A stretch of 29,125 bases of DNA from Coxiellaceae bacterium UBA6002 (GTDB lineage: Bacteria > Pseudomonadota > Gammaproteobacteria > UBA6002), in contig DJAM01000125.1 in NCBI GenBank assembly GCA_002429595.1, positions 4,368-33,492 on the forward strand, written 5' to 3'. Within the stretch, counting starts at the first letter, position 1. The number at the start of each line of letters is the position of its first letter. Under the pieces are notes generated by a model that saw nothing but the letters and a program-made list of their open reading frames with translations, had not been told where the DNA came from and searched no databases. Made by a program: the position numbers and the translations under genes. This document shows, piece after piece, positions 8,156 through 15,118 of the stretch.

Positions 8156-9096
8156 TCGGTCGCCAGACTACGTACTTTTAAATTTTTTTCTAGCATTGGG
8201 AAATTTAATTGCTCACGTGCTTGGTAGTAAGCTTTAGCGACAGCAAAGGCTAATTTTCTGACGCGAAGAATATAGCGCTGTCGTTCGGTGACAGATATTG
8301 CATGTCTTGCATCCAACAAATTAAATGCGTGAGATGCTTTTAATACCATCTCATAAGCTGCTAGTGGTAAATTTGCTTCAATCAGTTTTTGGCAATCTTC
8401 CTCTAGGGTGTCAAATTGCTTAAAAAGATGAGGTACGTTGGCGTATTCGAAATTATAAGTTGACATCTCTACTTCGTTTTGATGAAAAACATCGCCATAG
8501 GTTAGAATCCCATCTGGAGTTTTTGTCCAAACTAAATCAAAGCAACTATCGACACCTTGCAGATACATCGCTATGCGTTCTAAACCGTAAGTAATTTCCC
8601 CGGTCACAGGAGCGCATTCCAAGCCACCTACTTGTTGAAAATAAGTGAACTGGGTGATCTCCATGCCATTTTGCCAAATTTCCCAACCTAATCCCCAGGC
8701 GCCTAGGGTAGGGGATTCCCAATTGTCTTCAACAAAACGGATGTCGTGAATGAGTGGATCAATACCAAGATAGCGTAACGAATTTAAATAGAGCTCTTGA
8801 ATATTATCTGGTGAAGGTTTTAAAACAACTTGAAACTGATAGTAAAGTTGCGTTCGATTGGGGCTATCGCCATATCGACCATCTTTAGGACGTCGTGAAG
8901 GCTGTACATAAGCGGCATGCCACGGCTCTGGACCAATTGCACGTAAAAACGTTGCAGTGTGAAAGGTGCCAGCTCCAACTTCCATATCATAGGGTTGTAA
9001 GATGGCACAACCTTGTTGGGCCCAATAATGTTGCAGGGCTAAAATCATGCCTTGAAAAGTTTTGACATCTATTTGTGTGTGGTTTTCATTTATCAA
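8116..9096 (-). CDS. glyQ: Glycyl-tRNA synthetase alpha subunit (repeat-extended C-terminus)
   Basis: This is the catalytic class II subunit of glycyl-tRNA synthetase. Family hallmarks include TFQGMILALQHYWAQQGCAI, MEVGAGTFHTATFLR, YVQPSRRPKDGRYGDSPNR and FTYFQQVGGLEC. The start is TTG at 9096, preceded by AGGTGA six bases upstream. At 326 residues it is longer than the usual roughly 300. The family-like part ends near FPMLEKN, and the last 15 or so residues (DSCHSRESGNPCF) are translated from the palindromic repeat, whose loop provides the TAG stop. The extension is probably harmless, because the family C-terminus is exposed and variable. The gene is followed by glyS and rsmB. Confidence 0.96.
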   Translation of the reverse strand: MINENHTQIDVKTFQGMILALQHYWAQQGCAILQPYDMEVGAGTFHTATFLRAIGPEPWHAAYVQPSRRPKDGRYGDSPNRTQLYYQFQVVLKPSPDNIQELYLNSLRYLGIDPLIHDIRFVEDNWESPTLGAWGLGWEIWQNGMEITQFTYFQQVGGLECAPVTGEITYGLERIAMYLQGVDSCFDLVWTKTPDGILTYGDVFHQNEVEMSTYNFEYANVPHLFKQFDTLEEDCQKLIEANLPLAAYEMVLKASHAFNLLDARHAISVTERQRYILRVRKLAFAVAKAYYQAREQLNFPMLEKNLKVRSLATDSCHSRESGNPCF

Positions 9097-9123
9097 ATTT
9101 ATTCACCTAGAGACAGATAAATT

Positions 9124-9147
9124 CCCTCTCCCGCTTGCGGGAGAGGG
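9124..9147. repeat. CCCTCTCCCGC hairpin repeat, possible terminator of com1-like gene
   Basis: Eleven-base perfect arms (9124-9134 and 9137-9147) enclose a two-base loop. A further GGAGAGGG lies at 9152-9159. This CCCTCTCCC type of element is widespread as a dispersed repeat in proteobacterial genomes. It sits between the com1-like stop and the glyQ start. On the minus strand it is followed only by AATTTAT, a weak U tract, so intrinsic termination is possible but not convincing. Confidence 0.6.
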
Positions 9148-9164
9148 CTAAGGAGAGGGTCTTA

Positions 9165-9983
9165 TTACTTTCTAATCTTTGAAATATTGGTCTTCAAATT
9201 ATCAACCGTTACGGCTCCAGGCACATATTCTACTTTTGAAGCAGTACGGTTACCGATAATGAACGCAGGCGTTCCAAGTAGACCTAAATCCTGTGCTAAT
9301 TTGAAGTTTTCATTGATTTGATCTTCAACAAGTTTGTTCTTCATGTCGGCTTGTAATTGGTTAGTATCTAAGCCGGCTTTCTTAGCAAGTTCGAGAACTT
9401 TTTCGTTGGTGAGTGGTAAAGGCATTTCTAACAAGGTTCGATGAAAGACTAAGAATTTCTGAGGACCTTGCTTTATAGAAGCAATCGCAGCTTGAGCTGC
9501 AAATTTTGAAGAGCCACCAAAGATAGGGAGCTGTTTAATGACTACCCGAACTTTATCATCACCCTTAAGCAAATTGTCTATGACCGTAGACATCTCACGG
9601 CAGTGTGTGCACTGATAATCTAAGAATTCGATGACAGTGACGTCGCCATTGTTGTTACCGACAGTTGGACTACCAGCAGAGTTAAATAATAACTTGGCAT
9701 TTTTAGTGACAGCTTGTTGGGTTTTAGTTTTCGCTTTTGCTAACTCTTGATCTTGATAAGCTTGAGAAGCCTCAACCAAAACTTGTGGATTTTGTACGAG
9801 GTAGTCATGAACAATTTTTTGAATCTGCTTAACCTCCGCATCTGACATGGTGCTAGGAGGTTTAGCGTTAGTTGCTGGAACAGAAGGTGCTGATTGAGCT
9901 GTTGTCGGATTCGCTTGAGTGGCAGTAAACATTGAAAAAAGAGCAAAAGATAACAAACCTACTACTACGTGCTTGGTCTTCAC
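9165..9983 (-). CDS. com1: Com1-like exported DsbA-family thiol-disulfide protein
   Basis: This 272-residue protein starts at GTG 9983 with AAGGA eight bases upstream. A signal peptide spans residues 1-24 (positive start, hydrophobic LLSFALFSMF, ends TQA). A low-complexity Thr/Pro/Ala stretch follows, then a helical VKQIQKIVHDYLVQNPQVLVEASQ segment and a thioredoxin-like domain. The redox motif is Cys125-Thr-His-Cys128, and the cis-proline is Pro239 in LGTPAF. It resembles Coxiella burnetii Com1, the immunodominant 27-kDa outer-membrane antigen, across its length. The likely role is disulfide oxidation or isomerisation in the periplasm or at the outer membrane. It has its own promoter and lies between rpoH and glyQ. 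Confidence 0.85.
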   Translation of the reverse strand: MKTKHVVVGLLSFALFSMFTATQANPTTAQSAPSVPATNAKPPSTMSDAEVKQIQKIVHDYLVQNPQVLVEASQAYQDQELAKAKTKTQQAVTKNAKLLFNSAGSPTVGNNNGDVTVIEFLDYQCTHCREMSTVIDNLLKGDDKVRVVIKQLPIFGGSSKFAAQAAIASIKQGPQKFLVFHRTLLEMPLPLTNEKVLELAKKAGLDTNQLQADMKNKLVEDQINENFKLAQDLGLLGTPAFIIGNRTASKVEYVPGAVTVDNLKTNISKIRK

Positions 9984-10023
9984 TGTCTTATTCCTTTTTG
10001 GCTAAGTTGTAACAATAAATAAA

Positions 10024-10051
10024 ACAGTAGCATGACAAGATATAGTGTCAA
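10024..10051 (-). promoter_or_regulatory. Candidate promoter of the com1-like gene
   Basis: On the minus strand a consensus -35 TTGACA (10046-10051) is followed after 16 bases by TACTGT (10024-10029), preceded by TG one base upstream (extended -10). The -35 is part of an inverted repeat, TGACA-N8-TGTCA, which could be an operator. The start codon lies about 40 bases downstream. Confidence 0.45.
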
Positions 10052-10147
10052 GCTCGAGATACCACGTCGCTACTAGAGGCGGACGTCCATTTTTGTTGAA
10101 ATTTAGCTCAAAACTGAATGTTTAGCCATTTAATCTGTAGGGTGGCT

Positions 10148-11002
10148 TTAATCAAATGAACCCATCGCTTCTTTAATTTTGATCATGGCATTTTTTTCTA
10201 ATTGCCGAATTCGCTCTGCAGAAACATTATATTTATCTGCTAAATCGTGAAGGGTGGCTTTGTCTTCCATTAGCCAGCGCTGATTTAAGATATCTCGGCT
10301 GCGTTCATCTAGTGAGGTCATGGCTGCGTGAAGTTTGTGTTCGCGATCTTCGGACCAGTTATTGGCTTCAAGACGACTAGCAGGATCATAGCGGTGGTCT
10401 TCTAGATAATGAGCAGGTGATTGCCATTCTTCATGATCATCGGTCGCAATCGGATCAAATGATTCGTCGTGAAGAAAGCGGGCTTCCATGTTGCGAACAT
10501 CCTGTTCTTTTACATTCAAGTCTTTAGCTAGATCACTGACTTCTTGATTAGTGAACCAGGATAGATGTTTTTTTGCTTTGCGAAGATTAAAAAAGAGTTT
10601 TCGTTGGGCTTTGGTTGTTGCAATCTTCACTATCTTCCAGTTACGCAAAATAAATTCATGGATTTCAGCTTTTATCCAATGAATTGCGAAAGAAACTAGG
10701 CGAACGCCCACTTCGGGATTGAATTTTTTAACAGCCTTCATTAAGCCAATATTACCCTCTTGAATGAGGTCGGATTGCTGTAGACCGTAGCCTGCATAAC
10801 CTTTAGCAATACGGATCACAAAGCGTAAATGAGACAAAACAAGGCGTCGAGCAGCTTCTAAATCGCCTTTATAATAAAGATCGCTTGTTAACTGTTTTTC
10901 TTCTTCTTCAGTAAGCAGAGGGATTTGATTAACCCAGCTAATATAGGCGTCTAAGCTACCAATAGGAGCGGCAAGTTGCCATTTTTGAAGGCTTTTATTC
11001 AT
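10148..11002 (-). CDS. rpoH: RNA polymerase heat-shock sigma factor RpoH (sigma-32)
   Basis: This 284-residue group 3 sigma factor directs transcription of heat-shock genes. The RpoH box is visible as QRKLFFNLRKAKKHL, which distinguishes it from RpoD and RpoS. Region 2 (DLIQEGNIGLMKAVKKFNPEVGVRLVSFAIHWIKAEI) and region 4 (ERIRQLEKNAMIKIKEAM) are intact. The ATG at 11002 has AAGGTG upstream. The gene follows ftsYEX, as in many gammaproteobacteria. Here a perfect CIRCE operator and a sigma70-like promoter lie immediately upstream, indicating HrcA control in addition to any read-through from ftsX. Confidence 0.97.
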   Translation of the reverse strand: MNKSLQKWQLAAPIGSLDAYISWVNQIPLLTEEEEKQLTSDLYYKGDLEAARRLVLSHLRFVIRIAKGYAGYGLQQSDLIQEGNIGLMKAVKKFNPEVGVRLVSFAIHWIKAEIHEFILRNWKIVKIATTKAQRKLFFNLRKAKKHLSWFTNQEVSDLAKDLNVKEQDVRNMEARFLHDESFDPIATDDHEEWQSPAHYLEDHRYDPASRLEANNWSEDREHKLHAAMTSLDERSRDILNQRWLMEDKATLHDLADKYNVSAERIRQLEKNAMIKIKEAMGSFD

Positions 11003-11034
11003 CTGATCACCTTAAAGGTTACTATTAAGAAATT

Positions 11035-11061
11035 TTAGCACTCTACAGGGTTGAGTGCTAA
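11035..11061. promoter_or_regulatory. CIRCE operator (HrcA-binding site) upstream of rpoH
   Basis: The sequence is TTAGCACTC (11035-11043), a nine-base spacer, then GAGTGCTAA (11053-11061). It matches the CIRCE consensus TTAGCACTC-N9-GAGTGCTAA at all 18 defined positions. It ends 32 bases before the rpoH start codon and covers the expected transcription start. Its right arm contains the ftsX stop codon (11058-11060). CIRCE is bound by HrcA, which represses groE and dnaK operons in many bacteria. hrcA itself is not in this window. Confidence 0.95.
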
Positions 11062-11999
11062 TTATGAGGTAACTTGGCGTATTTGTAAAATGAAATCCAA
11101 GAGCCTAGCCAGCCAATTAAGCTGCTGCACAATATAACAAGGAATATGGTGTTGGGTTGAAGAATAGTCGGATATGGTAAGCTGTAGGAAGCAAGGAGCG
11201 TATTAAAGGGTTCACGTAAAGCCCAAAACAATCCTAACAGTAATAGTGAGGCTAAAATCCCCGATCCCCAACCCAAAATAGCGCCAACATATAAAAAAGG
11301 ACGTCGAATATAGGAAGTAGTAGCACCAATCAGCTCTAAGAGTACCATTTCCTGATGGTTTCGTGAGGTGGCTTCTTGAATGGTGCGACTAATAATAAAT
11401 ACGATGCCGATCAGAAAAAGCCCAGTTAATAAATAAGTGAGCCGGTTTCCAAATTGCAGAATCGCAAATAAACGTTCAAACCACTCTGAGTCAACATGAA
11501 CCGCCTGAACAAAGGGTTGGTGAGCAATAGAGTCAATTAAGTCTTTTATTTGCTGTTGATCTTGGCTGTTAAAGCTCACTGACAAAACCGGGGGAAGTGG
11601 ATTATTCTGAACGTCAGCTAAGACTTCCTTAAATTCGTTTTCAGAAGTGAGCTCTCTTAAGGCTTGTTCTGGAGAAATGTAGTTGGCTTGTCTTACTAAG
11701 TCATTATGTTGTAATTGATCCAAAGCGATGCGAATTGTCGCTTCGGGCGTGTCAGTTTTGAGAAAAAAAGTGACTTGATTGCCAGCATGCAGACTATCTG
11801 CAACATGACGAAAGGTCTTTAAAGACACTAATAAAGAAGTCGTAAATAACAATGTCATTGCGATGATGAGGCAGGTTACAAAACTCGCAATAGGTGTTTG
11901 GATGACTTGTTTCCAACCATTTTTGAATGCTAAGCGGTGATTTTTGAATAACATTGATTCTTTTTCTGTCACTTTAGCCGCTTTGCTATTTTTCGCCAT
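11058..11999 (-). CDS. ftsX: Cell division ABC transporter permease FtsX
   Basis: This 313-residue inner-membrane protein has the FtsX topology. A cytoplasmic N-terminus is followed by TM1 (about residues 38-60), a periplasmic domain of roughly 110 residues, then three more membrane segments (near 185-205, 235-260 and 285-305). With FtsE it forms the divisome complex that controls septal peptidoglycan amidase activity and constriction. It starts 14 bases inside ftsE, so the two are translationally coupled. Its TAG stop lies in the right arm of the CIRCE operator, and its 3' end houses the rpoH promoter. Confidence 0.95.
   Translation of the reverse strand: MAKNSKAAKVTEKESMLFKNHRLAFKNGWKQVIQTPIASFVTCLIIAMTLLFTTSLLVSLKTFRHVADSLHAGNQVTFFLKTDTPEATIRIALDQLQHNDLVRQANYISPEQALRELTSENEFKEVLADVQNNPLPPVLSVSFNSQDQQQIKDLIDSIAHQPFVQAVHVDSEWFERLFAILQFGNRLTYLLTGLFLIGIVFIISRTIQEATSRNHQEMVLLELIGATTSYIRRPFLYVGAILGWGSGILASLLLLGLFWALREPFNTLLASYSLPYPTILQPNTIFLVILCSSLIGWLGSWISFYKYAKLPHN
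11061..11089 (-). promoter_or_regulatory. Sigma70-type promoter of rpoH inside the ftsX 3' end
   Basis: On the minus strand TTTACA (11084-11089) and CATAAT (11061-11066) are spaced by 17 bases. Each has one mismatch to consensus. The -10 abuts CIRCE (sharing one base), so HrcA binding would block the start site, the usual CIRCE geometry. The whole promoter is within the last codons of ftsX. Confidence 0.65.
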
Positions 12000-12660
12000 T
12001 GATTGCTCCTTGGAACAACGTTCCTTTTTGTAGAGTCAGGATAGGATGGTTCATTTGAGCAATTAACCCTATATCATGGGTCGCAATTAATACTGTTGTT
12101 CCTACCCGGTGAAAATCTTCAAAAAGACGCATAAGTTCATAGGATAGTCCGGGATCAAGATTTCCTGTTGGCTCATCGGCTAACAAAATGGCAGGGCGGT
12201 TAACTACTGCGCGAGCGATGCCCACTCTTTGCTGCTCGCCAGCAGATAAACTAATCGGAGAGAATTTCTCTTTATGGAGCAATCCCACTTTATCAAGGGC
12301 AGCACGGACTCTTGAGGCCATCTCTTGTTGGCGCATGCCTGATATTTGCAATGGCAGCGCGACATTTTCAAAGATCGTTTTGTGGGGTAGCAACATAGGG
12401 TTTTGAAAAATCATGCCAATTGACAAGCGCAACTTTGCGATTGAGTTTTTGCGCAGCTTATTGAGATTTTTGCCATTAACTACGATCTGACCGGAAGAGA
12501 TTTCTTCTATTCGCATTATCAGTTTAAGCAAAGTACTTTTACCAGCACCAGAGTGACCGGTCAAAAAAGCCATTTGGCCCTTATCGAGGTTGAAAGTGAT
12601 GTCGCTTAATGCGGTATGGCCCCCGTCAAATCGTTTACTGACATGTTCAAAGTTGATCAA
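11986..12660 (-). CDS. ftsE: Cell division ATP-binding protein FtsE
   Basis: I place the start at TTG 12660, giving 224 residues beginning MINFEHVSKRF, the normal family length and N-terminus. AAGGAG lies six bases upstream. A longer frame to 12771 would run into ftsY and lacks homology. Walker A is GHSGAGKST (Lys41), the ABC signature is LSAGEQQRVGIARA, Walker B is ILLADEPTGNLD and the switch histidine is in ATHD. FtsE is the cytoplasmic ATPase of FtsEX. It follows ftsY by 16 bases and overlaps ftsX by 14. Confidence 0.96.
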   Translation of the reverse strand: MINFEHVSKRFDGGHTALSDITFNLDKGQMAFLTGHSGAGKSTLLKLIMRIEEISSGQIVVNGKNLNKLRKNSIAKLRLSIGMIFQNPMLLPHKTIFENVALPLQISGMRQQEMASRVRAALDKVGLLHKEKFSPISLSAGEQQRVGIARAVVNRPAILLADEPTGNLDPGLSYELMRLFEDFHRVGTTVLIATHDIGLIAQMNHPILTLQKGTLFQGAINGEK

Positions 12661-12676
12661 GCATTTCTCCTTGTTG

Positions 12677-13654
12677 CTATTCCACTTTTTCTTCTTGCTC
12701 GAATAGTGCATCAACAAATTCGATTGGATCGAAGGGCAGGAGGTCAGTGATTTTTTCACCAACTCCAACAAAATAAATTGGCAATTTCATTTTTTGAGCA
12801 ATAGCAAAAATGATGCCACCTTTTGCGGTACCATCCAACTTGGTGATGATTATGCCGGTGATACCCAGTGCTTCATTAAATTGCTCCGCTTGACGCAAAG
12901 CATTTTGACCAGTGGAGGCATCAAGCACTAATAAAATTTCATGTGGAGCGGAAGACTCAATTTTGCCTATAACGCGTTTAATTTTTTTAAGCTCCTCCAT
13001 TAAATGCTGTTGCGTGTGCAATCTGCCCGCAGTATCAGCAATTAATAGATCAAAGTTGCGCGATGTGGCTGCTTGATAGGCATCAAAAATAACAGAAGCA
13101 CTGTCTGCACCACTATGCTGGGCGATAACTGGTATTTGATTCCGCTCCCCCCACACTTGTAGTTGTTCAATAGCGGCAGCACGAAAAGTATCTCCGGCTG
13201 CTAAGATCACTTTTTGGTCTTGTGCTTGATATCGATGTGCCAACTTGCCAATTGTCGTTGTTTTTCCGGTACCGTTAACGCCAATAACAAGTATCACTTG
13301 AGGTTTTTGAGATCCTGACAAAAAGGCCCGATTATTGGTGGTAGTAAGGATAGAGACTAATTGCTGCTTAAGCGCAGTAATAACAGCTTGCGCATCATCC
13401 AACTCTTTGCGTGATATTTTTTGAGTTAATTCGGCGATGATTTTTTGAGTCACAACGACACCGACATCTGCCAGAATGAGCTGGGTTTCAATATCCTCCA
13501 ACAGTTCCTTATCGATGACCTTTTTACCCAGAAAAAGGTTACCTAAACCACTATTAAAAGATTCTCGAGTTTTCTTTAATCCGCTTTTAATAGAAGAAAA
13601 GAAGCCTCCTTCCTTTTTTTCGTTATTTTTTTTTGATTTCAGGATGTTAAACAT
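12677..13654 (-). CDS. ftsY: Signal recognition particle receptor FtsY
   Basis: This 325-residue SRP receptor GTPase docks SRP-ribosome complexes to the membrane. The amphipathic, Lys/Phe-rich N-terminus (MFNILKSKKNNEKKEGGFF) is short, without the long acidic A domain of E. coli. The NG core follows, with P-loop GVNGTGKTTT (Lys131), DTAGRL and TKLDGTAKGG. It is the first gene of ftsY-ftsE-ftsX and diverges from the M16 pair, with about 87 bases between start codons. Confidence 0.97.
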   Translation of the reverse strand: MFNILKSKKNNEKKEGGFFSSIKSGLKKTRESFNSGLGNLFLGKKVIDKELLEDIETQLILADVGVVVTQKIIAELTQKISRKELDDAQAVITALKQQLVSILTTTNNRAFLSGSQKPQVILVIGVNGTGKTTTIGKLAHRYQAQDQKVILAAGDTFRAAAIEQLQVWGERNQIPVIAQHSGADSASVIFDAYQAATSRNFDLLIADTAGRLHTQQHLMEELKKIKRVIGKIESSAPHEILLVLDASTGQNALRQAEQFNEALGITGIIITKLDGTAKGGIIFAIAQKMKLPIYFVGVGEKITDLLPFDPIEFVDALFEQEEKVE

Positions 13655-13675
13655 TTAAAAAACCTTTTATTCTGC

Positions 13676-13704
13676 TTTAGAAACAGCATTAAATCAGCTA
13701 TTCT
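13676..13704 (+). promoter_or_regulatory. Candidate promoter of the M16 peptidase operon
   Basis: TTTAGA (13676-13681) and TATTCT (13699-13704) are spaced by 17 bases, about 38 bases before the chosen start codon at 13742. Both hexamers match at four of six positions, so the call is modest. Confidence 0.3.
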
Positions 13705-13741
13705 ATGCACTTTGAGTCCAATAATTCTTAATGGAAGAAAT

Positions 13742-15118
13742 ATGCGTTTTTATATATTACTATGTAGTTTCTTTTTTATCATTACTTCTAATGCCTTCGC
13801 CGCTTCTCCAACTACCGAAACCACGCTTCCAAATGGTCTAAAGGTGATTATTAAAGAAGACCATCGTGTTCCAGTTGTGGTCACTGAAGTTTGGTACAAG
13901 GTTGGTTCTAGCTACGAGCCTACTGGCATTACTGGGATCTCCCACGCGCTTGAACATATGATGTTCAAAGGAACTCCGGCTTACGGTCCAGGTAAGTTTT
14001 CAAAAATCGTTGCTGAAAATGGTGGCGATGAAAATGCTTTTACCGCCTCTGATTACACCGCCTATTATCAGATGATGGAGTCAAAGAAACTACCCATAAG
14101 TCTTATGCTTGAAGCAGATCGGATGCGCAACCTTTCCCTCTTACCAAAAGAATTTGTTAAAGAGATTGAAGTTGTTAAAGAAGAACGTCGGTTACGAACC
14201 GATGACAGCCCGCAAAGCTTGACTGCTGAGCGTTTTGAAGCAGCGGCGAACGTGGCGAGCCCTTACCATCATCCGGTAATTGGGTGGATGTGGGACTTAA
14301 ACAATATGAACGCCACAGATATCAGAAAGTGGTATGACACGTGGTATGCCCCTAACAATGCCGTGTTGGTTATTGTTGGGGATGTAAAGCCTCAAGAAAC
14401 ACTCGAACTAGTCAAAAAATATTTTGGTCCACTTAAATCAGGACCTTTGCCGCCGGTTAAGCAACCTGGTGAATTGCAAGATTATGGCGGTCGCCGAATT
14501 GTGGTGAAAACTCCGGCAAAATTACCATTAGTAATAATTGGCTACAACACCCCTTCTTTAAAGACCGCGGCCACGAAATCTGAAGCCTATGCGCTTGATG
14601 TTTTGCAATCTATCCTCGATGGCGGTGATAGCGCTCGATTACAAAAGAATTTGGTTCGTGGTTCTGAGATAGCGAGTGAGATAGACGCCAGTTACGATCT
14701 TTACAGTCGTTTAGATAATGTCTTTACGATTTCGGCTATTCCATCTCAAGGTCAAACGAGCTCGCAATTAGAGAATGCAATTTTGAAGCAGATTAAAGAC
14801 TTACAGGAAAAACCGGTTACTCCTGAAGAGTTAGCTCGGGTAAAAGCGCAAAGCATAGCGAATCAAACGTTTGAAAAAGATTCTTATATGAATCAGGCCA
14901 ATGAAATTGGCGCACTTGAAGCGGTTAACCTGTCCTGGCGAGAGATTGATAATTACATTAAAAACATCAATCTGGTAACTGCAGAGCAAGTTCAAGCAGT
15001 GGCTAAGAAATACTTAGTTCCGCAGCGTATGACGATTGCTACACTCGTGCCTTTACCACTCAAGCCAAATCAAAAAGATCAACCCATGCTCTACAGGGGA
15101 GGACAAAATGTCCGTTAA
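13742..15118 (+). CDS. Periplasmic M16 family zinc peptidase (catalytic subunit)
   Basis: This is a 458-residue protein from the ATG at 13742, chosen because GGAAGAA precedes it and it opens with a clear signal peptide (MRFYILLCSFFFIITSNAFA). An upstream TTG at 13712 would only add a poor extension. The inverted zinc motif HxxEH is intact (HALEH, residues 68-72), and a downstream acidic ligand is available in EVVKEERR. Two M16 domains (N-terminal catalytic, C-terminal) fill the length. It is likely to degrade peptides or process proteins in the periplasm together with the next gene product, which it overlaps by 11 bases. Confidence 0.9.
   Translation: MRFYILLCSFFFIITSNAFAASPTTETTLPNGLKVIIKEDHRVPVVVTEVWYKVGSSYEPTGITGISHALEHMMFKGTPAYGPGKFSKIVAENGGDENAFTASDYTAYYQMMESKKLPISLMLEADRMRNLSLLPKEFVKEIEVVKEERRLRTDDSPQSLTAERFEAAANVASPYHHPVIGWMWDLNNMNATDIRKWYDTWYAPNNAVLVIVGDVKPQETLELVKKYFGPLKSGPLPPVKQPGELQDYGGRRIVVKTPAKLPLVIIGYNTPSLKTAATKSEAYALDVLQSILDGGDSARLQKNLVRGSEIASEIDASYDLYSRLDNVFTISAIPSQGQTSSQLENAILKQIKDLQEKPVTPEELARVKAQSIANQTFEKDSYMNQANEIGALEAVNLSWREIDNYIKNINLVTAEQVQAVAKKYLVPQRMTIATLVPLPLKPNQKDQPMLYRGGQNVR

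Noticed and set aside
10053..10147. Possible terminator hairpin after rpoH
   Set aside because: Only a five-base AGCCA/TGGCT pairing with a long loop and an isolated GGACGTCC palindrome are present. Neither is followed by a U tract on the correct strand.
12661..12771. N-terminal extension of ftsE to an upstream ATG
   Set aside because: The extra 37 residues lie in the ftsY 3' end, have no FtsE homology, and the TTG at 12660 has an ideal AAGGAG.
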